Assembly (NCBI GenBank): GCA_903915615.1
Contig: CAIWTR010000460.1
Coordinates: 1-20,613 of the forward strand
Direction of reading: 5' to 3'
DNA length: 20,613 bases
DNA from: an uncultured Armatimonadota bacterium
GTDB lineage: Bacteria; Armatimonadota; Armatimonadia; Armatimonadales; Armatimonadaceae
Of this stretch, positions 1 to 9,012 are shown in pieces. Positions within the stretch are counted from its first letter, which is position 1, and every line of letters starts with the position of its first letter. The position numbers and the translations under genes were made by a program. The notes under the pieces are model-generated. The model did not search any database. It was not told the DNA's origin and worked only from the letters and a program-made list of their open reading frames with translations.

Positions 1-1130
1 CCAGGGTAACCCGATATGACTGCGGCATCGAGTGAGCCGATATCTACTCCAAGCTCGAGCGCTGATGTCGCGACAACGCCCATAAGCTCTCCGGAGAACA
101 ATAGCTGTTCGATATCGCGCCGCTGTTCTTTTGTGTAGCCCGCCCGATAGGGTGTGATGCGCTCTGCTAAAGCCTCGCCGTTTATCGTTGCCGAAACCAT
201 CGACACCCAAGCCTTGTACAACAGCTCGGTTGAACGCCGAGCCCGGGTAAACACGATGGTCCGTGCATCCTGTTTGACCAGTGCCGCAGCAAGCGTGGCG
301 GCTTCTCCGCCAGCTCCGCGACGTTTCGGAGTTGCTCCTTTTGTGACCGGAGGATTCCACATAGCGAATACCCGCCGCCCACGAGGAGCATCCCCACCAT
401 TTACGTGGATGACAGTCTGTTTGGTGAGCTTTCCAACAAACTCAACAGGGTTCCCAACCGTTGCGCTCGTAACCACCCACTGCGGCGTGGAGCCGTAGTG
501 CTCGCACCACCGCGTGAGCCTCCTGAAGATACTGCTTACATGAGTTCCGAAGATGCCACGATACGCATGGGCTTCATCTACAACGATGTAAGACAGGTTC
601 CGGAAGAAGTGAGACCACAAAGCATGATTGTGAAGAATCGACACATGCAACATGTCAGGGTTCGTCAGGACAATTCTGGCGGCCCGTCGTATCGCGGAAC
701 GTTCATCCCGATGCGTATCGCCATCGTAGGTGGCATGTGGAACACGTCCAAAGAGCTCAAGCTGGGTCAGTTTTTGTGCTTGATCGTATGCGAGCGCCTT
801 TGTTGGAAACAGATACAGCGCCCGTGCATCCCGATTTGCCAACAAGTGCTCATAAACCGGTCCGTTGTAACAAAGTGACTTGCCGCTGGCAGTTGGGGTG
901 GTGATGACGGTGTTGTAGCCACTGCGGAGTAAGTCTATTGCCTCCCGCTGATGTGCCCACAGGTCAGTAATCCCCAACCGCTGAAACGCATCCGCGAGTT
1001 CCGGGCTAAAAGGGGGCACCAATGGTTCAGGTGATGCCCGGACAGCTGGAAGGATATGACGATAGACAAGCTGTCCATCGTAATCCTGACTTCGCATCAG
1101 TTTCGAAAGCATCGCATCGGGGTCAAACAC
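1..1130 (-). CDS. mrfA: MrfA/YprA-family DEAH-box DNA-repair helicase (partial, C-terminus off the left edge)
   Basis: Superfamily 2 helicase of the MrfA/YprA family, which in Bacillus subtilis repairs mitomycin C damage. The open frame runs without a stop from 1130 to the left edge. Numbering from GTG at 1130: an N-terminal stretch ending in a HQREAIDLL motif, Walker A TPTASGKS (about 78-85), motif Ia LFPTKALA (107-114), a TNPDML motif (156-161), DEAH (185-188), and SAT in TSATVGNP. The second RecA domain begins with TIVFTRARRSTELL and reaches SALELGVDIGSLDAAVISGYPG-type motif V just inside the edge. The C-terminal MrfA domain with its four cysteines would lie outside. The start is uncertain: GTG 1130 and ATG 1112 fit the family length, TTG 1199 and GTG 1196 would overlap the divergent gene, and none has a clear Shine-Dalgarno. 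The family call is based on motif order, which closely follows YprA. Confidence 0.9.
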   Translation of the reverse strand, partial: MFDPDAMLSKLMRSQDYDGQLVYRHILPAVRASPEPLVPPFSPELADAFQRLGITDLWAHQREAIDLLRSGYNTVITTPTASGKSLCYNGPVYEHLLANRDARALYLFPTKALAYDQAQKLTQLELFGRVPHATYDGDTHRDERSAIRRAARIVLTNPDMLHVSILHNHALWSHFFRNLSYIVVDEAHAYRGIFGTHVSSIFRRLTRWCEHYGSTPQWVVTSATVGNPVEFVGKLTKQTVIHVNGGDAPRGRRVFAMWNPPVTKGATPKRRGAGGEAATLAAALVKQDARTIVFTRARRSTELLYKAWVSMVSATINGEALAERITPYRAGYTKEQRRDIEQLLFSGELMGVVATSALELGVDIGSLDAAVISGYP

Positions 1131-1177
1131 ATTGCATTCTAGAGGAACTAAACTGGCTCTGCCGGAGTTATAGACAT

Positions 1178-1873
1178 ATGGATATTCCTCTGCCACCAAG
1201 ACCGGCCATCATTGCTGAATATGGTCCCGTATACACACTGCGCAATGTTGCGCGGATTCCTGGCGATGGAGGCAGTTATCTTAACCTCCGGAACCTGATC
1301 GGCCGGAATGAGGTATCCAATGCAAGCCGTGTACAGATAGAAGTCCCTGTCCGAAAAGGTACATTCCGGTTGTACTACGCTCCTCTCAGCATTCATGGTC
1401 AGGGTTCGCTTGGCGATGCATCCACGTTTAAAGATCAGACCTTTGCTGCAGGCGTTCCAACAGATGTCCTGTATGAGTTCCACTCGTATCGCTTTACCTA
1501 CCGCAAGCCATGGAAAACGACAGCAGGTTGGCAGCTTGAGTTAGGCGGCACGATGAAGGTACGGGATGCGACCATTTCGTTGTCCCAGCCAACGGTCAGC
1601 GCGGCTAAAGCCAATCTCGGATGGGTTCCCTTGGTTCACATCGCCGGTAAGCGGCAGCTTTCACCACGGAGCACGATGACATTTGATTTGGATGCCCTTG
1701 GCGGTGGCCCTGGACGGGCAATCGATCTCGGAGTTCGCGCAAATTACTTGATCAGCAATGACTACTCTGCAGGCATCGGTGTACGAACCATCGAAGGAGG
1801 CGCCGATTCTCCCCGTGTGTTCAATTTTGCTTGGTTTGCGACACCTGTGCTGACATTTACTCGCCTTTTGTAG
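1178..1873 (+). CDS. Beta-strand-rich protein of unknown function, possibly an outer-membrane barrel
   Basis: I do not recognise this 231-residue protein. The start ATG 1178 has GGAG at 1164-1167, ten bases upstream; the frame extends further up to 1022 but there it only mirrors the helicase. From about residue 25 to the end it consists of alternating hydrophobic and polar segments rich in Tyr, Phe and Gly (for example FRLYYAPLSIHGQG and FHSYRFTYRK), ending in LTFTRLL. This is the look of an antiparallel beta-barrel or beta-sandwich. No signal peptide is visible at the N-terminus (MDIPLPPRPAII), so outer-membrane location is doubtful unless export is non-classical or the start is wrong. It diverges from the helicase and its last 17 bases overlap the end of ppk on the other strand. 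Codon use looks like its neighbours. Confidence 0.75.
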   Translation: MDIPLPPRPAIIAEYGPVYTLRNVARIPGDGGSYLNLRNLIGRNEVSNASRVQIEVPVRKGTFRLYYAPLSIHGQGSLGDASTFKDQTFAAGVPTDVLYEFHSYRFTYRKPWKTTAGWQLELGGTMKVRDATISLSQPTVSAAKANLGWVPLVHIAGKRQLSPRSTMTFDLDALGGGPGRAIDLGVRANYLISNDYSAGIGVRTIEGGADSPRVFNFAWFATPVLTFTRLL

Positions 1874-3968
1874 ATGCGTTGCGGCGGCGTTTCTTTCCAA
1901 CCACAAACAGCTGCTGAGAATCAACGCGCCGCTTGCGGGGACCTGGGCGCAGGCGCTCCCACTGACCATCGGGTGTAAGCTGCCGTGCCTGTGCTGTGTC
2001 CGACAGCATCGTTAGCAAGACCTGCTCGACAACATACTGTTTATGCCGTGCGAGCTCTACAGGAAAGACGACCTCGACACGGCGATCCAGATTACGGGTC
2101 ATCAGATCAGCACTTCCCATCCATAGCTGTGTATCCCCATGGTTATGGAAGAAGTAAATGCGGGCATGTTCGAGGAAGCGTCCAACGATTGAGATGACTC
2201 TAATGTTCTCTGACCAACCATCGAGGCCTGGGACAAGGCAGCAGATTCCACGGACGATCAGGTCAATCTGCACACCATGACGGCTTGCATCATAGAGCTC
2301 GCAGATCATTTCCTCATCCACTAAGGCATTCATCTGGAAAATAATGCGCGCAGTCCTGCCCTTTCGGGCATGATGAGCCTCTCGCCGAATCATCTCGACT
2401 AAGCGCTCACGTAGGTTTAGCGGGGCGACCAATAGTTTTCGGAACGTCTTTTGTTTTGAATACCCGGTGAGGACATTAAAGAGGTCGGAGACATCCGCAC
2501 CAAGATCAGGATCAGCTGACATCAGCCCAAAGTCCGTATAGATGCGGGCCGTCGTCGCGTTGTAGTTGCCCGTACCGAGGTGCACAAACCTTCGGATACT
2601 GCCATCCGGGTTACGTCGCACAATCAAGAGAATCTTGGCATGCGTCTTCAGTCCGATGAGCCCATAGGCAACGTGAACGCCTGCTTCATCCAAGCGGCGC
2701 GCCCACGTGATGTTGTTTTGCTCATCAAAGCGGGCTTTGAGCTCAACGAGCACGGCAACCTGTGTGTCGACATCACGGGCTTCCATCAGCGCCTGGACGA
2801 TCGGAGACTTTGTCCCTACTCGGTACAAGGCTTGCTTGATCGCAAGGACATCTTGGTCACGAGCGGCTTCCTGTACGTATTGGATAACCGGGTTGAAGCT
2901 GTCATACGGGTGATGTAAGAGAACATCCTCACGTGCGACCAGCGAAAAGATCTCCTCTCCACTGGTAAACAAGTCCGGGATTCTGGGTACATGTGGAGCA
3001 TCTTTGAGTTCTGGGTACGGAAGCCCAACAAGCTCCATATAGGCCGAAACACCAAGCACACCAGGACCTGTTTCTGAGCTGACAGCAACGTTACGGGCAT
3101 CCATTTCAAGCCCTTGGACAAGCAGCTCACGAATGTGACTCGGCATATCCGTTGACACTTCAAGGCGTGTCACAAAGCTAAAGTGTCTGCGTTCAATGTC
3201 TGCAGTCACCGCCTGCATGAGGTCTTCCGCCTCTGCCTCACGGATTTCAACATCAGCATCCCGCGTCACCCGAAATGGATAAGCACCCGTTGCCACATAT
3301 CCAGGGAAAAGTCTCCCGATGTGACTGGACACAACATCCTCCAGCCAGACGTAGGTTGGTGCGACACGGTCTCCAACGGTTAGTAGCCGAGGGAGTGTAG
3401 CGGGAACCTTAACGCGGGCAAAGCGCTCCATACCGTCGTCATCAAGCGTGACTGCAAGATTTAAGGAGAGGCTCGAAATGTGCGGAAACGGATGCCCAGG
3501 GTCCACGGCTAGCGGTGTGAGAATTGGATAAATGTGGTCATCAAAGTACGATGAAAGCGTTGCCTGCTCTTTCTCAGTAAGCCGGGCAACATCCATGACG
3601 CGAATACCCTTGCCCGCGAGCTCATGAATGAGCTGACGTCGGCATTGCTGCGCACGGTCTACAAGTGTCGCAGTCTTTGAACCGATTTTTTCAAGCGCTT
3701 CGGCGGGTGCCAGGCCATCTGCTCCGCGATCCACCATCCCGGTTGAGCGTTGCGCCTGCAGTGCAGACACCCGAATCATGAAAAACTCATCGAGGTTACT
3801 ACCAAAGATCGCAAGGAACTTAACCCGCTCCAACAATGGATGCCTTGTGTCAAAAGCCTCATCCAAAACACGGGAATTGAAGTCCAACCACGACAGCTCG
3901 CGGTTCATATACGGCATTCGCACTACCGGTTCAAGTGCAACCTCGGCAACATCCAATGGGGTGTCCAT
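1857..3968 (-). CDS. ppk: Polyphosphate kinase 1
   Basis: Reversibly transfers the gamma-phosphate of ATP to inorganic polyphosphate. From ATG 3968 it has 703 residues, close to the usual length. The N-terminal domain opens with YMNRELSWLDFNSRVL and NLDEFFMIRV, followed by the middle domain and two phospholipase-D-like C-terminal domains. The autophosphorylated His is in GLKTHAK (His443, E. coli His435 equivalent) and the second catalytic His is in RFLEHARIYFF (His601, E. coli His592 equivalent). HLGTGNYN and WMGSADLMTRNLDRRVE are also family signatures. A TTG at 4013 would add 15 residues; neither start has a good Shine-Dalgarno and ATG is preferred. The basic tail (RKRRVDSQQLFVVGKKRRRN) is longer than usual. 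It diverges from the ABC-F gene across 63 bp and overlaps the orphan gene at its end. Confidence 0.97.
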   Translation of the reverse strand: MDTPLDVAEVALEPVVRMPYMNRELSWLDFNSRVLDEAFDTRHPLLERVKFLAIFGSNLDEFFMIRVSALQAQRSTGMVDRGADGLAPAEALEKIGSKTATLVDRAQQCRRQLIHELAGKGIRVMDVARLTEKEQATLSSYFDDHIYPILTPLAVDPGHPFPHISSLSLNLAVTLDDDGMERFARVKVPATLPRLLTVGDRVAPTYVWLEDVVSSHIGRLFPGYVATGAYPFRVTRDADVEIREAEAEDLMQAVTADIERRHFSFVTRLEVSTDMPSHIRELLVQGLEMDARNVAVSSETGPGVLGVSAYMELVGLPYPELKDAPHVPRIPDLFTSGEEIFSLVAREDVLLHHPYDSFNPVIQYVQEAARDQDVLAIKQALYRVGTKSPIVQALMEARDVDTQVAVLVELKARFDEQNNITWARRLDEAGVHVAYGLIGLKTHAKILLIVRRNPDGSIRRFVHLGTGNYNATTARIYTDFGLMSADPDLGADVSDLFNVLTGYSKQKTFRKLLVAPLNLRERLVEMIRREAHHARKGRTARIIFQMNALVDEEMICELYDASRHGVQIDLIVRGICCLVPGLDGWSENIRVISIVGRFLEHARIYFFHNHGDTQLWMGSADLMTRNLDRRVEVVFPVELARHKQYVVEQVLLTMLSDTAQARQLTPDGQWERLRPGPRKRRVDSQQLFVVGKKRRRNASTKGE

Positions 3969-4031
3969 GAGGTAGTGTACCAAAGGGTATCCAGTGTGGT
4001 TCCTCACGTGCAAGGTAAACTATGCGTCGAT

Positions 4032-5921
4032 ATGAGCCTCATTACAATTTCCGACCTGACGATGGAATACGGCCCGGACACGATTCTCGAAAACGTTTCC
4101 CTCTCGGTCGCACGAGGCGAGCGGATTGGGATTGTTGGCCGAAATGGAGGCGGAAAAACCACGCTTCTGAAGGCAATCCTTGGTATCGAACAGCCGGCAA
4201 GCGGCAACATTCACATCGCCAAAGGAATTCGCATCGGATACTTGTCCCAGATTCAGTCCATTGATGAATCTCAAACGGTAATTCAGGCGGCGGAAGTTGC
4301 ACTTTCGGCGGTAGCGGATGCGGAGACTGAGCTACGAAATGCGGAACAAGCCCTCGCAGAAAATCCAACCGACGAGGAGCTGACAGAGGCACTCGGGGCC
4401 GCTCAGGACCGCCATCAGTATCTCGGAGGGCACTTTGCCGTTGATGGGCTGCACGCATCCCTGAAAGCCCTCGGTTTCCCGGAATCAACTTGGGACAAAC
4501 AGGTTGCGGTGCTTTCCGGGGGTGAAAAGACCCGCCTTGCGATGGCCCGTTTGCTTGCGACGAGTCCTGAGGTCCTGATTCTGGATGAACCTACAAACCA
4601 CTTGGACATCAAGGCCATTGAATGGCTTGAGAACTTCCTCGTACAGGTTCCCGGAGCCGTCCTCGTTGTTAGCCACGACCGCCGCTTCTTAGACCGGGTC
4701 ACCAAGGCAACGTGGGAAGTAGATGTGCACCGCGTTACCGTTTATGGATGTGCGTACAGCGAGTATCGCAAGCGCCGGGATGCCGAGCGGCAGCAACAGC
4801 TAGATGAGTACCTCAAACAGCAAGCTCATATTCAAAAAACCGAAGAGTACATTCGGCGTAACAAAGCCGGTCAGAACACCCGAAACGCGATGGGCCGTCA
4901 AAAGGTTTTGAATCGCTTAGACCGGATTGACCGCCCGATGGATGATGGCGCGATGATGCATGCAGCTGTTGGCGATGCTGGTCGTAGCGGTTTGGATGTC
5001 GTTGTTGCACAGAACCTCTGCAAAAGCTTTGGCGACCGGACGATTGTGCGGAATGCGAACTTTACGCTTCGACGTGGCGACCGTGTCGGCGTTGTTGGTC
5101 CTAATGGTGCAGGGAAGACTACGCTGATTAATATGCTCATCGGGGACGATGAAATTGACTCTGGTCATATCCGAACCGGCCACGGCGTCAAGGTTGCACA
5201 CCATAAACAGGAACAGGATGACTTCGGGGATGATGAATCGCTCCTCGATGCGTTTTACGATCGTGCTGGTTTAACGATTGCAGAGTGCAGGACGCATTTG
5301 GCGAAGTTTCTCTTTACCGGTGAGGATGTCTTTAAGCCGGTTTCAGGACTTTCCGGAGGCGAGCGTGCAAAGCTTGCGATGTCGTTAATGGTGTTGTCGC
5401 CTGCCAATCTCCTAATATTGGATGAACCTACGAACCACTTGGATGTTTTTTCTTGTGATGCACTTGCGCAGTCACTGGCGCGCTTTGCCGGCACATTGCT
5501 TGTCATTAGCCACGACCGTAGCCTTCTGGATGAGACGACCAATAAGACGCTGTACTTTGATGGAACGGGAAATGTAGCGCTGTACGACATGCCGTATTCT
5601 GCGTGGCGTGAATCCGTTGCAGCGGCCGAGGCACAGCCAGCCCGGAAGAAAGTGACCGACCAAGTTGCTACGCAGCCAGCACAAAGTGCGCTGCAGCGTA
5701 GCCGCGACAAGCGAAAGTTACAATCAAAGCTGGAATCACTGGAAGCAAAGATTGCAGAAACAGAAACGCAGCTAGCAACGATTGAGGGGCGGTTATCAGC
5801 TCCAGCAAGCCCGGACAGTGCAATCGCCGATGCAAAGCTGTACGAGCAAACTGGAAAAGCGTTAGAGGAGCTGATGACAGAGTGGGAGCTTATGGCCGGT
5901 CAAATAGATGCGCTAGAGTAA
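4032..5921 (+). CDS. ABC-F family ATPase (Uup/EttA/YdiF type), ribosome-associated
   Basis: Soluble tandem ABC ATPase without membrane domains. ABC-F proteins bind the ribosomal E site and relieve stalled translation; some confer resistance to ribosome-targeting antibiotics. From ATG 4032 it has 629 residues. Domain 1: Walker A GRNGGGKTT (36-44), signature LSGGE (161), Walker B ILDEPTNHLD (183-192). The inter-domain linker (about 245-305) is charged and helical, as in the P-site tRNA interaction motif. Domain 2: Walker A GPNGAGKTT (356-364), LSGGE (440), Walker B ILDEPTNHLD (462-471). A C-terminal coiled coil (about 556-629) is the type found in Uup and YdiF. The frame is open back to 3750, but that part is antisense to ppk and family alignment starts at MSLITISDLTMEYG. 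The exact subfamily cannot be fixed by eye. Confidence 0.95.
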   Translation: MSLITISDLTMEYGPDTILENVSLSVARGERIGIVGRNGGGKTTLLKAILGIEQPASGNIHIAKGIRIGYLSQIQSIDESQTVIQAAEVALSAVADAETELRNAEQALAENPTDEELTEALGAAQDRHQYLGGHFAVDGLHASLKALGFPESTWDKQVAVLSGGEKTRLAMARLLATSPEVLILDEPTNHLDIKAIEWLENFLVQVPGAVLVVSHDRRFLDRVTKATWEVDVHRVTVYGCAYSEYRKRRDAERQQQLDEYLKQQAHIQKTEEYIRRNKAGQNTRNAMGRQKVLNRLDRIDRPMDDGAMMHAAVGDAGRSGLDVVVAQNLCKSFGDRTIVRNANFTLRRGDRVGVVGPNGAGKTTLINMLIGDDEIDSGHIRTGHGVKVAHHKQEQDDFGDDESLLDAFYDRAGLTIAECRTHLAKFLFTGEDVFKPVSGLSGGERAKLAMSLMVLSPANLLILDEPTNHLDVFSCDALAQSLARFAGTLLVISHDRSLLDETTNKTLYFDGTGNVALYDMPYSAWRESVAAAEAQPARKKVTDQVATQPAQSALQRSRDKRKLQSKLESLEAKIAETETQLATIEGRLSAPASPDSAIADAKLYEQTGKALEELMTEWELMAGQIDALE

Positions 5922-5975
5922 ACGCCGCGGAGTCTTATAGCCAAACAGTTACGAGACCAGCCCTACAAACAAGCT

Positions 5976-7133
5976 CTACTTAAGTCTCTCGACGAAGTTG
6001 CCAATCCGTACGATGGCCTCCTCCAGAAGCTTTGGTGCCGTTGCGTAGCAACAACGAACGTGCCCTGTACCACCGGGGCCAAAGACATCACCAGGGACAA
6101 CAAGAACACGTTCTTCCTGAAGAAGTCGCTCCGCAAATGTGGATGCATCAAGTCCGGTGTGCTCAACATTCGGGAATGCGTAGAAGGCCCCACCTGGAAG
6201 CTCACACGGAACACCAACGCGGTTTAGTCCAGCCACAAACATCCGCCTGCGCCGATCATAGTCATCAACCATGTCAGCAACATCCCGCTCGCCATTCCGG
6301 ATAGCTTCCAAGGCAGCGATCTGCGATGTAATCGGTGCGCACAGCATGGTGTATTGATGGATCTTCATCATCGCTTCAACGATTGGCGCCGGAGCACACA
6401 CATAACCCACACGCCATCCAGTCATCGCATAGGCTTTGCTAAAGCCGTTCAGAAGGATTGTCCGCTCTTTAGCACCTGCAAGGGACGGTACACAGACGTG
6501 CGGCGCATCATAGGACAAGCGGTCGTATATCTCGTCAGAGAGGATATACAGGTCGTTTGCGCAGGCAACATCTACGACATCCTGAAGTTCCTGACGCCCC
6601 ATTACAGCACCCGTTGGGTTTGTTGGATAGCTGAGAAGGATAGCCTTGGTCTTTGGCGTGATGTACGTTGACAGGTTTTCTGCTTGGACTTTAAAGCCAT
6701 CCACCGCGCGGGTAGGTACCGGAACCGGGATTCCTCCCGCGAACAACACACAAGGCGCGTAGGAGACATAGCATGGCTCTGGAACCAGAACCTCATCTCC
6801 GGGATTTAGAATCGCCCGAAACGCTGCATCGAGTCCTTCAGAAACGCCTACGGTGACAAGAACCTCACTACGATGACAATAACTAACGCCATAACGGCCT
6901 GCGATTTGTTGAGCGATGGCATCCCGGAGCTCCAAGAGACCATAGTTACTCGTATAGGTCGTACGGCCCTGTTCAAGGCTATGAATGGCCGCTTCCCGGA
7001 CTCTCCAGGGTGTAACGAAATCCGGTTCGCCAACACCGAGGGAGATAACATCATCCAGCTCTGCAACAAGGTCAAAGAACTTTCGGATACCGGATGCAGG
7101 CAGATTTGCGACAGTCGTAGATAGACTTTTCAA
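5976..7133 (-). CDS. Class I/II PLP-dependent aminotransferase (AlaT/PatA-like)
   Basis: Fold-type I aminotransferase of 385 residues, cytoplasmic. Visible: ISLGVGEPDFVTP (30-42), TYTSNYGLLELR (59-70), NPTG (172-175), SDEIYDRL (199-206) with the PLP-contacting Asp200, Schiff-base Lys233 in NGFSKAYAMTGWRVGY, and the substrate-carboxylate Arg360 in GHVRCCYA. It starts at TTG 7133, which overlaps the TGA of the Lrp-type gene; the N-terminal length matches the family and no ATG fits. The upstream Lrp/AsnC neighbour resembles the AlaR-AlaT pair of Bacillus subtilis, so alanine or aromatic transamination is the leading idea, but substrate cannot be read from sequence alone. It is the last gene of the efp-acc operon and converges on the ABC-F gene across 54 bp in which I see no convincing terminator hairpin. 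Confidence 0.93.
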   Translation of the reverse strand: MKSLSTTVANLPASGIRKFFDLVAELDDVISLGVGEPDFVTPWRVREAAIHSLEQGRTTYTSNYGLLELRDAIAQQIAGRYGVSYCHRSEVLVTVGVSEGLDAAFRAILNPGDEVLVPEPCYVSYAPCVLFAGGIPVPVPTRAVDGFKVQAENLSTYITPKTKAILLSYPTNPTGAVMGRQELQDVVDVACANDLYILSDEIYDRLSYDAPHVCVPSLAGAKERTILLNGFSKAYAMTGWRVGYVCAPAPIVEAMMKIHQYTMLCAPITSQIAALEAIRNGERDVADMVDDYDRRRRMFVAGLNRVGVPCELPGGAFYAFPNVEHTGLDASTFAERLLQEERVLVVPGDVFGPGGTGHVRCCYATAPKLLEEAIVRIGNFVERLK

Positions 7134-7633
7134 GGAGCTACCGCCAAGCGCTCATCTTTACCGGGTCGTGCAAATGCATCCCCTTCTTGTTTATAACACT
7201 TGAGGACAAAGCGGGTCGCTGTTCCGCGAACACCATCGATCGTTGCCAAGCGCTCAGCGACAAAACTGGCTACTTCCTGCATTGTTTGCCCGCGAACCAC
7301 GACACGGAGATCTTGCGACCCGGTCACCAAGTGTACGCTGACGACTTCGGGAAACTGCCTGATACGGTCCGCAATACGGTCATAACCGTAGCCACGTTCA
7401 GGTTGAACGGCAAGATCGATAAAGCTCTCGACAGCCGGTGCCGTTACGACATCCCACTTGATACGCGTACGGTATCCAGCAATGACGCCAAGCGCTTCCA
7501 AACGTGCACGCATTTCAACGACAGATTCCTCATCACAGCCAAGCATGGTGGCAAGCTGACTATCGGAGAGGCGGGCATTGCCCTCGATGCTCTTGAGGAA
7601 CTGATGATCAACTTCAGAAACGGTTACTGACAT
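7130..7633 (-). CDS. Lrp/AsnC-family transcriptional regulator
   Basis: Small regulator of 167 residues with a winged HTH (about 9-52: VDHQFLKSIEGNARLSDSQL, then LGCDEESVVEMRARLEALGVI) and a RAM effector-binding domain (about 67-146, including EVVSVHLVTGSQDLRVVV). Proteins of this family form octamers and usually sense amino acids. The HTH helix LGCDEESV replaces the more common LGLSEASV. It sits between accC (3-base gap) and an aminotransferase (4-base TTGA overlap), so the aminotransferase is the probable target and its amino-acid product the likely ligand. The C-terminus has a tail of some 20 residues beyond the RAM domain. The start ATG 7633 is unambiguous. Confidence 0.92.
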   Translation of the reverse strand: MSVTVSEVDHQFLKSIEGNARLSDSQLATMLGCDEESVVEMRARLEALGVIAGYRTRIKWDVVTAPAVESFIDLAVQPERGYGYDRIADRIRQFPEVVSVHLVTGSQDLRVVVRGQTMQEVASFVAERLATIDGVRGTATRFVLKCYKQEGDAFARPGKDERLAVAP

Positions 7634-7636
7634 TAA

Positions 7637-8992
7637 CTACAACCCCAGCTCATCCATCAGCGTTGGAAGGAATTTCGTAGAAATGGCATTTGTCCGGTAG
7701 CGATCATCTTCAAGGATGGTTTTCAAAAAGGATACGTTTGTTGGCAAGCCTTCGACCGTAACTTCGGACAATGCACATTCCATCCGGATGATGGCTTCTT
7801 CACGGGTTGGTGCCCAAACGATGAGTTTGGCAAGATTGGAGTCATAGTATGGAGGCACGGTATAGCCGGAGTAACACTGTGAATCCACACGGATGCCCAA
7901 GCCACCCGGCATGATGAAGCTTGCCATTTTTCCCGCACTGGGTGCGAAACCCTTAGATGGATTTTGAGCAGTCACGCGGCACTCAATGGAGTGTCCGTTC
8001 CAGCTAACTTCATCTTGCGCAATGGTCAAGGTCTCGCCTGCAGCTATTCGAATCTGCCACTTTACGAGGTCGATACCCGTAACAGCCTCTGTTACCGGAT
8101 GTTCCACCTGAATACGGGTGTTCATTTCCATGAAATAGAACTCGCCGTTTGGGGTGTAGATGAACTCAACGGTACCGGCATTTGTGTAGCCGACAGCCTT
8201 GGCTGCACGAACAGCGGCATCCCCCATTGCAAAGCGCTGCTCTGGTGTTAGGGACACACTTGGAGCTTCCTCCACAACCTTTTGGTGACGAACCGTTTGC
8301 ACGGTGCACTCACGTTCACCAAGGTGGATGACGTTTCCATGCTCATCTGCGAGGATTTGCACCTCGATATGGCGCATGTCCGTGATGTACTTCTCGAGAT
8401 AAACCCCCGCATTACCAAAGGCAGCTTCTGCTTCCGCTTGTGCAACCTTGAGACCTTTGAGGAGTTCTTCTTCCGACCACGCGACGCGAATCCCGCGACC
8501 GCCGCCACCAGCCGTAGCCTTTACCACAACAGGATAGCCAATAACGCCGGCGATGCGGCGTGCATCTTCATCGGATGTCAAAAGGCCATCTGACCCGGGA
8601 ACTGTAGGAACACCGGCAGCAAGCGCGGTTTCCCTTGCGGTTGCTTTATCGCCCATTTGCTCAATGGCCGCGACGGGTGGACCAATGAATTTCACTCCGA
8701 TGGCATTGCAGATTTCCGCAAAGCTCGCCATTTCGGACAGGAAGCCGTAGCCGGGATGAACAGCATCAGCCCCGGTGTTGCGGGCTGCAGCAACAATATT
8801 AGGGATATTGAGGTAGGAGTCCTTGCTCGCAGCAGGACCTACACAAACGGCTTCATCGGCTAGTCGAACGTGGAGCGAGTCAGCATCGGCATCAGAATGT
8901 ATCGCCACCGTTGCGACACCCAATTCTCTACAGGCCCTGATAACACGGACAGCTATCTCACCACGGTTGGCAATTAAAACTTTCTTAAACAT
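7637..8992 (-). CDS. accC: Acetyl-CoA carboxylase biotin carboxylase subunit
   Basis: ATP-dependent carboxylation of biotin carried on a carrier protein, the first half-reaction of acetyl-CoA carboxylase in fatty-acid synthesis. From ATG 8992 it has 451 residues, the family norm, beginning MFKKVLIANRGEIAVRVIRA; an in-frame TTG at 9016 would add eight residues that lack family support. Visible: ATP-grasp glycine loop AGGGGRG (161-167), the MEMNTRIQVEHPVTE block (288-302) with Glu289, Asn291 and Arg293, and IECRV with the conserved Arg. Odd point: the loop normally written CSxQRRHQK reads CTVQTVRHQK here (229-238), so Gln and His are one residue further apart. It lies 20 bases downstream of the pseudopilin-like gene and three bases before the Lrp-type gene. 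Its expected partner AccB two genes upstream lacks the biotin lysine. Confidence 0.97.
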   Translation of the reverse strand: MFKKVLIANRGEIAVRVIRACRELGVATVAIHSDADADSLHVRLADEAVCVGPAASKDSYLNIPNIVAAARNTGADAVHPGYGFLSEMASFAEICNAIGVKFIGPPVAAIEQMGDKATARETALAAGVPTVPGSDGLLTSDEDARRIAGVIGYPVVVKATAGGGGRGIRVAWSEEELLKGLKVAQAEAEAAFGNAGVYLEKYITDMRHIEVQILADEHGNVIHLGERECTVQTVRHQKVVEEAPSVSLTPEQRFAMGDAAVRAAKAVGYTNAGTVEFIYTPNGEFYFMEMNTRIQVEHPVTEAVTGIDLVKWQIRIAAGETLTIAQDEVSWNGHSIECRVTAQNPSKGFAPSAGKMASFIMPGGLGIRVDSQCYSGYTVPPYYDSNLAKLIVWAPTREEAIIRMECALSEVTVEGLPTNVSFLKTILEDDRYRTNAISTKFLPTLMDELGL

Positions 8993-9012
8993 CAATGTAC
9001 CGTCAATCTCCG

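Noticed and set aside
405..878. 157-codon plus-strand frame at the left end
   Set aside because: It is the shadow of the MrfA-type helicase, whose motifs are continuous on the minus strand from 1130 to 1.
5922..5975. Bidirectional terminator between the convergent ABC-F and aminotransferase genes
   Set aside because: I looked for an inverted repeat with a T tract and found none of useful length.
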